From: Candidatus Sulfotelmatobacter sp.
Lineage (GTDB): Bacteria; Acidobacteriota; Terriglobia; Terriglobales; Acidobacteriaceae
Direction: 5' to 3'
DNA length: 64,000 bases
Assembly: GCA_030041475.1 (NCBI GenBank)
Contig: JASHNU010000073.1
Span: 62,001 to 126,000, forward strand
Part shown: positions 44,399-52,593 of the stretch, one piece after another
How the letters are laid out: the number at the start of each line of letters is the position of its first letter
Numbering within the stretch: the first letter of the stretch is position 1
Position numbers and translations under genes: made by a program
Notes under the pieces: generated by a model
Database searches by the model: none
What the model saw: the letters and a program-made list of their open reading frames with translations, nothing else
What the model was told of the DNA's origin: nothing

Positions 44399-46144
44399 GT
44401 GACTAAGAAAAAAGGGTCCGACAAGAACGACAAACCAGTTCTGAACGAGGAACTTCTCAGTAAGCTGCTCGAGGCGGCCTATGTGCTCCAGGAGCACAAC
44501 CGCCGAACGCGCGGAACGGAGCTGCGCGTCGAACTGGACCAGCCGGCGGGGGACGACGCCGAAAGTGCACCTGCGGAAGCTCCGGTATCGCAGAGCTCAG
44601 CTGTCCTAGGGGCCCCTGCCGACAACCCTCCGCTGGCGAAGGAAGAAGCCTTTACCGCTGATTACACCGCCATTCTCGCCCAAATCGTCGAGACGCAACA
44701 CAAGATTCAGCTGCGCAATCTGAAATTGGAAGATGCTATGACGCTCGTCGCTGCGCGTGTGCGCGAGATTGCGAAAGCCAGCGGCTCCGCTATCGCCACG
44801 ATCAACGGTAAGCGGATACGGTACCGGGCAGCGGCTGGCGACATGGTTCTTCCCGTTGGTACAGAAGTCTCCGCGGAAAAAGCGCTTTGCTCGGCTTGCG
44901 TCCGCACCGGGCAGGTGATCCGGGGCGCCAACATCAACACCGAGTTTCTTCTCGACAGCCGAGAGTGCCAACGGCGCGGCATTCAATCCATGATCGCAGT
45001 TCCTATCTACCACGAGGGTCGGATCGCAGGCGGGCTCGAGCTCTACTACGCCACACCCCAGGCCTTCACCGAGGAGAACGTTCACACTTGCCAGTTGATG
45101 GCCGGCCTTGTCACCGAAGCCCTGGCGCGCGATGAAGAAACCACTTGGAGGCAGTCGCTGGCCACGGAACGGCAAGTCGTGCTCGATGCTCTGCTAAGAC
45201 TCGATCCCAGTCTCGCGCCGCCGGAAAATGCGGCCACAGGCAAAGTCAGCGGAGTAACAACCGCAGACTTCAAATGTCGCAAATGCGGGCATCAACTCGC
45301 GCGCGAAGAGAACTTCTGCGGAAAATGCGGGACGGCGCGGCCTGATGAACACCCGACGACTGCATTGCCACCCAAACCGGCTCCAACTATGCCCGAAGGT
45401 GCAAAGCAAGGCACGAGTCGAGTGCCGAGCGAGGCAAGCGCAGGAGAGGACCTGGCCGGTACTGGCGGACTTCGGGGCGGCAATTCGTTGACGGAGTCGA
45501 TCGAACAGGAAATGCCCGACCTGTTCACTCCGAGCCCATCAGATGCGGCAGAACCTTCTGGTGCGATGGTTCGCCGGCCCATTGAGATCACGGATCACTC
45601 GCATCTGCCCTTCGACCTCGAAGCCAACGACAGAGAAGAGGAAGCAAACGGCACGCTCCCCGAGACCTCTCTTGCCCCGGCAGACTCGGTAGCAGACTGG
45701 AGTTCCGCCGCCTCCGCGCGTGCTTTCCTGCAGCAACTGGCGGCCGGCAGGTCGGACACCTTCGCCCGCTTCTGGAGAGCGCGCCGCGGCGACATTTATC
45801 TGGCAGTCGCCGGCATTCTGGTCGCGGTAGTGATCGGCTGGGGAATCTGGTCCGAGCATCCGGTCGGCGCCGCCAACGCGACGGCTGCGGGACACAGGAA
45901 AGCTCCGGATGCCGATCTCTCCATCCTCGATCACATGCTCATCAGTCTCGGCCTGGCGGAGGCGCCTCAACCGCCTGAGTCCAAGGGCAATCCCGACACG
46001 CAGGTTTGGGTCGATCTCCACACCGCGCTTTATTACTGTCCCGGAGCCGATCTCTACGGCAAAACCCCTAAGGGGAAATTCACCACGCAGCGCGACGCTC
46101 AGCTCGACCAGTTTGAGCCCGCCTATCGGAAAGCCTGCGAGTGA
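44399..46144 (+). CDS. GAF-domain, zinc-ribbon, single-pass membrane protein
   Basis: 581 residues from GTG 44399. Domains in order: helical N-terminus (15-60), GAF-like sensor domain (about 90-255; IAKASGSAIATINGKRIRYR and IQSMIAVPIYHEGRIAGGLE, with an internal CSAC motif), a zinc ribbon (about 290-316; FKCRKCGHQLAREENFCGKC), a long Pro/Ser/Glu-rich linker, one transmembrane helix (about 468-490; IYLAVAGILVAVVIGWGIW) and a C-terminal segment containing ALYYCPGADLYGKTPKGKFT. No kinase or output domain is present. Function is unknown; a membrane-linked sensor or adaptor is inference. Confidence 0.75.
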   Translation: MTKKKGSDKNDKPVLNEELLSKLLEAAYVLQEHNRRTRGTELRVELDQPAGDDAESAPAEAPVSQSSAVLGAPADNPPLAKEEAFTADYTAILAQIVETQHKIQLRNLKLEDAMTLVAARVREIAKASGSAIATINGKRIRYRAAAGDMVLPVGTEVSAEKALCSACVRTGQVIRGANINTEFLLDSRECQRRGIQSMIAVPIYHEGRIAGGLELYYATPQAFTEENVHTCQLMAGLVTEALARDEETTWRQSLATERQVVLDALLRLDPSLAPPENAATGKVSGVTTADFKCRKCGHQLAREENFCGKCGTARPDEHPTTALPPKPAPTMPEGAKQGTSRVPSEASAGEDLAGTGGLRGGNSLTESIEQEMPDLFTPSPSDAAEPSGAMVRRPIEITDHSHLPFDLEANDREEEANGTLPETSLAPADSVADWSSAASARAFLQQLAAGRSDTFARFWRARRGDIYLAVAGILVAVVIGWGIWSEHPVGAANATAAGHRKAPDADLSILDHMLISLGLAEAPQPPESKGNPDTQVWVDLHTALYYCPGADLYGKTPKGKFTTQRDAQLDQFEPAYRKACE

Positions 46145-46225
46145 GCGAATGCCACTGTACTTTTGTGCTTCCGCTCGCTGATGTAGGTCCGTGCACTTCC
46201 TTACTGATTTCCACACTCTTTCGAA

Positions 46226-46254
46226 TTGACAACCTCCCACCCCCGGAGTGCAAT
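46226..46254 (+). promoter_or_regulatory. Possible promoter before the zinc-ribbon/Sel1 gene
   Basis: TTGACA (46226-46231), a 17-nt spacer and TGCAAT (46249-46254) precede the TTG start at 46282. The -35 is exact; the -10 matches 4 of 6 bases. Confidence 0.4.
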
Positions 46255-46281
46255 CATATTTGGAGAAAAGGAGCGACCTGA

Positions 46282-47703
46282 TTGCCGCAAAGAGCCGATA
46301 ATTCTGACCATCCCGACTCGCTCCCTCCACCGGAATTAAATCCGCTCCTGAATCCACTGCTGGGCGCGCACATGGGCCGCTGGGCGGAAGTCTATTTCAC
46401 CAGCCCGCCGGAAAAACGCGACCAGGCCGTGTGGGACCTTTTGTGCGAACTGAAAGCCGAACAAACTGCGGGCGCGGGCTCCGCAGCGCCACTTTCTACG
46501 AATGGTGAGCGCGTCGCCACACATCCGGTCTCGCTGCGCGACAGCTCTCCGCTCCAGGGCCCTGGGATCGAAGATCTTCGCGCCCGTTTCTCGGCTCCTT
46601 CCGTCGCGGAGGTCAGGCCGGACTTGATCGTGTGTTCCGCCTGCGGTTTTGAAAGTCCCGCCCGTCAAAGGTTCTGTGGCATGTGTGGCACACGTCTCGC
46701 GAAGCGGCCGGCTGCTCTGAACGGACCTTCCACACATTTGCCGCCTGCTCCATCGGCTGCGGCAGAAACGGACCGACACGAGTCCAATCTGAATTCAGAA
46801 CCGGATCTGACTCTTGAGCCGAGTCAAAGTTTTGAGGCGGGTCGTTCTGAAGCGGATCAACGATCAGCGGCGAATGGAAGAAGTGAGCCGAATCAAGAAC
46901 CTGAAAGCGCTCCCTCCACCCATGTCCTCGACGAGTTCCCCTGGAGGCGCGATGAGAACTCGCTATTTCGCATCGCAGAGGAAGTGCGCCCGCATGGCAT
47001 TCGCGGCAGCCTGTTCGGAGACCCGGCGGATGGTTCGCTACGGTACCGACGTTATCTTGTGGCAGCCGTGGTCGTGGCGATCTTCGCCCTAGGCTATATC
47101 ACATGGCGGGCGCTGCAAAATCAGCCCAGCGCAGCGCTGCCAACCGCACCCGCCGCGCAGGAGCAGACTCCCGAGCAAAAATCGGTGGCCAATGCCGTGC
47201 AGTCAGCGGCGAGCCAAGTCGCGACCAATCAGCCCTCCGCGGCCCAGCCTTCTGATATCGCTGCATCCGTGTCCGCGTCTGAACCTGCAACCGCGCCCGC
47301 AAAAACCGCGACCATGAAAACAAAGACCAGCATGGGCGAATCAACCGCAACCCACGATCCCGGTCAGAACGCTCTGACGTCCCAGCCGACGAGCACGGCG
47401 GCCGACTCTTTGATGCCAGAGACTGCCGAATCCGGCGCCACGGACCTCGCCATGGGACGCAGCTATCTGAATGGCACTAACGGCCACGAACGCAACAGCA
47501 CTGAAGCTGCAGACTGCCTCTGGCGGGCCGTTTCCAAAAAGAATGCGGAAGCCACGCTCTTGTTGGCTGATCTATATTTGAGAGGAGATGGCGTTTCCAA
47601 GAATTGCGACCAGGCCCGAGTGCTGCTCGATGCCGCTGCGCGCAAGGGTTCGAAAGACGCCGCCGAACGGCTGCGCAATCTTCCGGCCTTTGGCTGCGAG
47701 TAA
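46282..47703 (+). CDS. Zinc-ribbon, membrane, Sel1-repeat protein
   Basis: 473 residues from TTG 46282 (AAGGAG about 9 nt upstream). An N-terminal helical module (about 20-60; HMGRWAEVYFTSPPEKRDQA) resembles the start of the PilZ protein at 30917. A zinc ribbon (CSACGFESPARQRFCGMCGT) follows, then a Ser/Glu-rich linker, a transmembrane helix (about 252-272), an Ala/Gln/Thr-rich periplasmic linker, and Sel1-like repeats at the C-terminus (TEAADCLWRAVSKKNAEATL and YLRGDGVSKNCDQARVLLDA). Layout parallels the GAF protein upstream: zinc ribbon, linker, one helix, extracytoplasmic part. Partner unknown. Confidence 0.75.
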   Translation: MPQRADNSDHPDSLPPPELNPLLNPLLGAHMGRWAEVYFTSPPEKRDQAVWDLLCELKAEQTAGAGSAAPLSTNGERVATHPVSLRDSSPLQGPGIEDLRARFSAPSVAEVRPDLIVCSACGFESPARQRFCGMCGTRLAKRPAALNGPSTHLPPAPSAAAETDRHESNLNSEPDLTLEPSQSFEAGRSEADQRSAANGRSEPNQEPESAPSTHVLDEFPWRRDENSLFRIAEEVRPHGIRGSLFGDPADGSLRYRRYLVAAVVVAIFALGYITWRALQNQPSAALPTAPAAQEQTPEQKSVANAVQSAASQVATNQPSAAQPSDIAASVSASEPATAPAKTATMKTKTSMGESTATHDPGQNALTSQPTSTAADSLMPETAESGATDLAMGRSYLNGTNGHERNSTEAADCLWRAVSKKNAEATLLLADLYLRGDGVSKNCDQARVLLDAAARKGSKDAAERLRNLPAFGCE

Positions 47704-47750
47704 TCGCGGTCGCTCTTGGATGCGAATATGCGCGCACGAATGACGGCGCT

Positions 47751-47987
47751 CTACTGCGTGAGAAACGCCGACGGGCTGCGCCTCGCCTCATACCACAGCG
47801 CCAGTTCCACGCGGTTCCAAAGTCCCAGCTTGTCGTAGATCACCCGCAGGTAGTTCTTCACTACATGCTCGGTCGTGCCGATCTCCTGGGCTACTTCGCG
47901 GTTCTTCAGGCCTTGGGCAACAAGGTGGATGACTCTCTGTTCACGCTCACTGGGGATACGGGTGCCATACCGTTCACTTGCAGACAT
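47751..47987 (-). CDS. HTH-only LuxR/GerE-type regulator (pair B, second gene)
   Basis: 78 residues starting MSASERYGTRIPSEREQRVI at ATG 47987. The HTH is VAQGLKNREVAQEIGTTEHV followed by VKNYLRVIYDKLGLWNRVEL; it aligns with the second gene of pair A (IGTTEHVVKNYL versus VGTTEQVIKNHL; YDKLGLWNRVELALW versus FDKLGVWSRLELAMY). Its first 82 nt overlap the 3-prime end of the companion gene in another frame. Confidence 0.78.
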   Translation of the reverse strand: MSASERYGTRIPSEREQRVIHLVAQGLKNREVAQEIGTTEHVVKNYLRVIYDKLGLWNRVELALWYEARRSPSAFLTQ

Positions 47988-48196
47988 GCCTGCCTCCGAT
48001 ACAAGATAGTTGCGAGTTTCACTCGCTTGATGCCGTCCGTAATTCCAAACCGGAGGAACAGCCGGTTGAAATGAGCCTTGACGGTTCGCCTCGCCATCTT
48101 GAGTTGGCTGGCAATCTCGGCGTTGTCGCAGCCTTGCAAAAGCAGTTCGACAATCTGTTCTTCGCGCGGGCCTAGCCGGACCGTGTGCTCCTTCAT
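47906..48196 (-). CDS. HTH-only LuxR/GerE-type regulator (pair B, first gene)
   Basis: 96 residues. Residues 1-69 are the HTH domain (LGPREEQIVELLLQGCDNAE, then ASQLKMARRTVKAHFNRLFL and ITDGIKRVKLA), the counterpart of the first gene of pair A. Residues 70-96 are an extra tail encoded entirely within the overlap with the next gene; the pair A counterpart stops about there. ATG at 48196. Confidence 0.75.
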   Translation of the reverse strand: MKEHTVRLGPREEQIVELLLQGCDNAEIASQLKMARRTVKAHFNRLFLRFGITDGIKRVKLATILYRRQACLQVNGMAPVSPVSVNRESSTLLPKA

Positions 48197-48843
48197 TTGC
48201 TCCCCCTACTGCGATTTGATTTGATTTCCAGCCCGATCCGGCGCGCGAGGCCGGGCGTTTCCAAAACCCATAGCATCCGCAATGCCAACTTGAGACCCAT
48301 TCTCGATTGTGACGACCGACCAACATTTTCCACAACATGCACTTACACACGAAACGCACATTGGACGGTCCTTCGCACTCCGCTGCAGGCTACCGCTCTC
48401 ACTTCCCAATTTCGTAACCCTGACCGCGACCGCGCAGAATCGGTGGAAAACCCACGCCTCTTCCCAAATTGAACCGGGCCACCTACGCGGCTTTGCGCAC
48501 TGTGCTGCGCGAAATTGCGTCTTCGCCTCAGCACAACGAGATTGACTGATTCGTGCGCGCGCATGGGATGTGGAAAGAAATTGCGACTTGCTCAGGTAAA
48601 CACCCTAGGCGAAATTTCCTATTCCGCGCCCGCTCCCTGAACAAATTACACGATTCCCCACGGCCCGGGCCGCACTGCAAGGTCGGCTGCACGTTGAGTA
48701 CAATCAGCCTAGCTCCAACGATCCAGGCCAGCTTGTAAGTAGTGCAAAATACTGGCAATCTGGAAATTCGGCGCAACGGTATCCCCAGGTTGCGGTGGGT
48801 TGCACATTCCGTAGGTTGAAGACTGACGCGCCGCTTTCGCCGT
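48197..48843. other. Long intergenic region, no gene seen
   Basis: About 650 bp between divergent HTH pair B and the phosphopantetheinyl transferase gene. Short frames here are not supported by ribosome sites, length or motifs. It must contain the promoters for both directions; I could not pick a convincing -35/-10 pair. The composition is less GC-rich than the flanking genes. Confidence 0.4.
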
Positions 48844-49632
48844 ATGGATTCCGAGCCAAAGCCAGAGCCAAACATCGAGATTCGCGACTACTCTGAGGCG
48901 GCCCTCCGCAGTGTGACCAGTCTGCTCCCCGGAGTTGTGCACCTGTGGTGGCGATCGCTCGAAGAGTCGGAAGGGGAGGTCCAAACCTGCTGCGAACTTC
49001 TCTCGCGTGACGAGCAGGACCGCGCGTCACGCTTTCGGGTAGAAGATGCTCGCGGGAATTTCATCTTGACCCGTGGCACATTGCGTTTGCTGCTCGCTGC
49101 CTACCTGCAAAAGAAGCCGGACCAGCTCTCGTTCGGGCTCACGAAATATGGCAAGCCTTTTCTCGATGGGCCACCTGACGCGCGCGTGAATGGCGTGCAC
49201 TTTAACGTATCTCACGCCGACGGCCTTGCCCTGCTGGGCTTTGCGCGTCAGCGCGAAATTGGAGTCGACGTCGAGCGCATTCGGCCCGAACTCGATACTT
49301 GGCAGTTGGCGGAGCGTTTCTTCTCCGCCCACGAGCGCAGCGTCCTGAAGAATCTCGGCGGTGAGGAACTTCAGTCGGCGTTTTTTCGTTGCTGGAGCAG
49401 GAAAGAGGCTTACATCAAGGCACGAGGTGAAGGATTGTCACTTCCGCTCAGCCAATTCGACGTGTCCATCGCACCGAACGAATCCCACGCTCTTCTGGCA
49501 ACCAGACCCGACGCTAGCGAAGCGGCGCGCTGGATTTTACGCGACGTGCCTGTGCGCGACGTTGCCCGCAACCTGCCCATGACTCGTGAATATGCCGCAG
49601 CCTGCTCGTTTTCGCTCAAGCCAGAGATCTAA
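48844..49632 (+). CDS. Sfp-type 4-prime-phosphopantetheinyl transferase
   Basis: 262 residues. The three family motifs are visible: VNGVHFNVSHADGLALL, IGVDVERIRPELD (Mg2+ binding GVDVE) and FFRCWSRKEAYIKARGEGL (WxxKEAxxK). The enzyme attaches the phosphopantetheine arm of CoA to carrier domains. The nearby NRPS has one such carrier (Ser1021), which is the obvious client. ATG at 48844, ribosome site unclear. Confidence 0.92.
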   Translation: MDSEPKPEPNIEIRDYSEAALRSVTSLLPGVVHLWWRSLEESEGEVQTCCELLSRDEQDRASRFRVEDARGNFILTRGTLRLLLAAYLQKKPDQLSFGLTKYGKPFLDGPPDARVNGVHFNVSHADGLALLGFARQREIGVDVERIRPELDTWQLAERFFSAHERSVLKNLGGEELQSAFFRCWSRKEAYIKARGEGLSLPLSQFDVSIAPNESHALLATRPDASEAARWILRDVPVRDVARNLPMTREYAAACSFSLKPEI

Positions 49633-49983
49633 TCCGCCTGTGGAAACTTGGGGGTCGAGAGATCGCAAGTCTTTTCACACTTGCTCGTGTGGATTCGTCA
49701 CCCGGGTGCTGCCGCCCGGCAATTCAATGCACTACAAGGACTTACGCGATGGTGCAAAACGCCCGCTGGGCACGGAGATTGCTCGCTTTTTGTTTTATCT
49801 TACGGAAGCGATTGACTATCCAGCGGCTCGGAAAAGTGTTAAGGTAACAGAAGTCAGTTTGGTTCTTTCCTCTCCCGTTTGTTTCTCCAAACCCGTTGTT
49901 TTGCTCAACCGGATGTCTGGCGGTGAATCCAGACAATTACAATAGGGTTACTAGATACACTATTTCCTAAGGGGGATCAGGAC
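49633..49983. other. Leader region of the sulfate-activation gene
   Basis: 350 bp without a supported gene. Just before the PAPS synthase gene is an imperfect inverted repeat, ATAGGGTTAC-TA-GATACACTAT (49942-49963; arms match 7 of 10), overlapped on its left by TACAAT (49938-49943). It could be an operator for a sulfur-responsive regulator; no known motif is matched with confidence. Confidence 0.35.
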
Positions 49984-51729
49984 TTGACCGTTTCGACCAG
50001 GCATCTCATTCCGCCCCACGGCGGCGAACTCATCGATCTTCTCGTAACACCCGAAAAAGCTGCAGAGTTGAAAGCCCACTCGCGCGAGTGGCCATCCTGG
50101 GACCTTACTGCCCGCCAGATTTGCGATCTCGAACTGCTCATGAGCGGCGGATTCTCTCCGCTGCGTGGATTCATGACCAAGGCCGACTACGAAGGCGTTT
50201 GCCACAATATGCGCCTCGCGAGCGGCGTCCTTTGGCCCATGCCGATCACTCTCGACGTCACCGAGGATTTTGCTAAGAAACTCACTCGCGGCTCCAGCAA
50301 AGTCGCCCTGCGCGATGCCGAAGGCGTGATGCTCGCCGTCCTGCACGTCGAAGAGGTCTGGCAACCTGATCGCATGGCGGAAGCCAAGGCCGTCTTCAAC
50401 AGCACCAGCAAGGCTCATCCCGGCGCCGACTATACGATGAACAAGTCCAATCCCTGGTACGTCGGTGGCCGCGTGGAAGGCCTGCAAGAACCTTCGCATT
50501 ATGACTTCCGCACTTTGCGTTTTACTCCCGCTGAACTGCGCGCCGAGTTCGCTCGCTTGGGATGGCGCCGGGTGGTGGCCTTCCAGACGCGCAATCCCAT
50601 GCATCGCGCACACGTCGAACTCACCTTCCGCGCCGCGAAGCAAGTCGAGGCCAACCTGCTGATTCATCCTGTGGTCGGAATGACCAAGCCCGGAGATGTG
50701 GACTACTACACGCGGGTGCGCTGCTATCAGCTGCTCGGTTCGAAGTATCCGCAGGGAACGCAGAAACTGTCGTTGCTGCCGCTGGCTATGCGCATGGGCG
50801 GACCGCGCGAGGCGATCTGGCATGGCGTCATCCGCAAGAACCACGGCTGCACCCACTTGATCGTCGGCCGCGACCACGCCGGTCCCGGCAAAGACACCGA
50901 CGGCAAACCGTTCTACGGCCCCTACGAAGCGCAGGAGCTCTTCCGGAAACATCAGGCTGATATCGGCGTCACTATGGTCCCCTTCAACATGATGGTCTAC
51001 CTCGAAGGCGAAGACCGTTATGTGCCGGATGACGAGGTCAAGAATGGCGACCGCGTTCTGAACATTTCCGGCACGGAACTGCGGCAACGGCTGAATGAAG
51101 GCCGCGATATTCCGGGATGGTTCACGTATCCCGAAGTCGTGCACGAACTGCGCCGCAGTTTTCCGCCGCGCTCTCACCAGGGTGTGACGGTTTTCTTCAC
51201 CGGACTTTCGGGCTCGGGCAAGTCCACCATCGCCAATGCACTGTTGACCAAGTTTCTCGAAGTCGGAGGCCGACCGGTCACGCTGCTCGACGGCGACTTG
51301 GTGCGCAAGCATCTTTCGTCGGAATTGGGCTTCTCGAAAGAGCACCGCGATATCAACATCCGCCGCATCGGCTATGTCGCGTCGGAAATCACCAAGAACG
51401 GCGGCATCGCCATTTGCGCGCCCATCGCGCCTTACGACGCGACCCGCAAACACGTCCGCCAGCTTATCGAGCCCTACGGTGGCTTCATCCTGGTGCACAT
51501 CGCTACCTCGGTGGAGGTCTGCGAGCAGCGCGATCGCAAGGGGCTGTATGCGAAGGCGCGTGCCGGCATTCTCAAGGAGTTCACCGGCATCTCGGATCCT
51601 TACGAAGCCCCGGCTGATGCCGAAGTCACGATCAACACTGCCGAAATGTCGCCGGAAGAAGCCGCGCAGGAAATCATCCTCCATCTGGAACGCGAGGGCT
51701 TCATCGGTGTCAACGGCGCGGCAGCGTAA
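49984..51729 (+). CDS. Bifunctional sulfate adenylyltransferase / APS kinase (PAPS synthase)
   Basis: 581 residues from TTG 49984. The N-terminal two thirds is ATP sulfurylase: QTRNPMHRAHVELTFRAAKQ (with the QxRN and HxxH nucleotide-binding elements) and VGRDHAGPGKD. The C-terminal third (about 395-570) is APS kinase: P-loop FTGLSGSGKSTIANAL, DGDLVRKHLSSELGFSKEHR and FVEVF-like (VEVCEQRDRKGLYAKARAG) segments. Together it converts sulfate to PAPS, the universal sulfate donor. Downstream genes are TauE, cysQ, and farther a sulfotransferase, so PAPS may serve sulfation; no cysH/cysI reductase genes occur in the window. Confidence 0.93.
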   Translation: MTVSTRHLIPPHGGELIDLLVTPEKAAELKAHSREWPSWDLTARQICDLELLMSGGFSPLRGFMTKADYEGVCHNMRLASGVLWPMPITLDVTEDFAKKLTRGSSKVALRDAEGVMLAVLHVEEVWQPDRMAEAKAVFNSTSKAHPGADYTMNKSNPWYVGGRVEGLQEPSHYDFRTLRFTPAELRAEFARLGWRRVVAFQTRNPMHRAHVELTFRAAKQVEANLLIHPVVGMTKPGDVDYYTRVRCYQLLGSKYPQGTQKLSLLPLAMRMGGPREAIWHGVIRKNHGCTHLIVGRDHAGPGKDTDGKPFYGPYEAQELFRKHQADIGVTMVPFNMMVYLEGEDRYVPDDEVKNGDRVLNISGTELRQRLNEGRDIPGWFTYPEVVHELRRSFPPRSHQGVTVFFTGLSGSGKSTIANALLTKFLEVGGRPVTLLDGDLVRKHLSSELGFSKEHRDINIRRIGYVASEITKNGGIAICAPIAPYDATRKHVRQLIEPYGGFILVHIATSVEVCEQRDRKGLYAKARAGILKEFTGISDPYEAPADAEVTINTAEMSPEEAAQEIILHLEREGFIGVNGAAA

Positions 51730-51797
51730 TCGAAGCGAAGCTTGATCCAGGCAAAGATCGAGGAGAGAAGTAAGAACGCGGCAAGACGGAATCGGCC

Positions 51798-52568
51798 ATG
51801 GAACTGTTGGCATTGAAAATCGCGGTTGGCTTTGTGGTCGGTGTTCTCATCGGCCTGAGCGGCGTGGGGGGCGGCGTCCTGCTGCTCCCCGTGCTCATCT
51901 TCGGCCTGAGAGTGCCCCCAATTGTGGCCGTCGGTTCTGACGCACTCTTCAACTTCTTCACCAAAGTTCCCGCCAGCCTTGTGCACATGAAAAAGGGAAC
52001 GGTGCGGCGCAAGGTCGTTCTCGCCCTTGCGATCGGCAGCATTCCCGGCTCGATTCTGGGCGTTCGAGTGCTCATGCACATCCGCCATCTCTATGGCGAC
52101 GGAGTCAACAGCTTCATCAAGACCGCGGTGGGCATTCTGCTCATCGTGATTCCAACTCTGCTTCTGTTTCAGAAGCGCATTGAGGAGCAGGTCGCGAACC
52201 GCCCTCCAACTCTTAAGAACTTTGCTGGCATGGCTGTGATCGGGCTGGTCGCGGGCGTGCTCGTCGGCATGACCTCGGTCGGCTCCGGCTCGATCATCAT
52301 GATGCTATTGTTGTTGTTTTACAGTTTTCCGCCTAAGGTGAACGTGGGAACCGACATCGTGCACGCGGTAATTCTCACGGGGGTGACCGGGTTCCTTCAC
52401 TTCAGGTTGGGTAATGTCGATCCGGGACTGGTGGTATCCTTGCTGATCGGCTCCATTCCTGGCGGCCTGGTCGGCTCGCATTTGGCCACGCGCGTTCCCA
52501 TGCTTTGGCTCCGCCGCATTCTCTGCGCGCTATTGTTGATCACGGGATGCCGCATGTTGTGGGCGTGA
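51798..52568 (+). CDS. TauE/SafE-family membrane permease
   Basis: 256 residues with about seven helices. The duplicated signature is visible: GVLIGLSGVGGGVLLLPVLI and GVLVGMTSVGSGSIIMMLLL. Family members export sulfite, sulfonates or carry sulfate/other anions. Located between PAPS synthase and PAP phosphatase, so sulfate or sulfite movement is the likely role (inference). ATG at 51798. Confidence 0.86.
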   Translation: MELLALKIAVGFVVGVLIGLSGVGGGVLLLPVLIFGLRVPPIVAVGSDALFNFFTKVPASLVHMKKGTVRRKVVLALAIGSIPGSILGVRVLMHIRHLYGDGVNSFIKTAVGILLIVIPTLLLFQKRIEEQVANRPPTLKNFAGMAVIGLVAGVLVGMTSVGSGSIIMMLLLLFYSFPPKVNVGTDIVHAVILTGVTGFLHFRLGNVDPGLVVSLLIGSIPGGLVGSHLATRVPMLWLRRILCALLLITGCRMLWA

Positions 52569-52593
52569 TCCGCACTTGTTGAATCAGGAAAAC

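Noticed and set aside
48553-48738. Short frame in the 650-bp gap
   Set aside because: No family motif, no ribosome site, composition like noncoding DNA.
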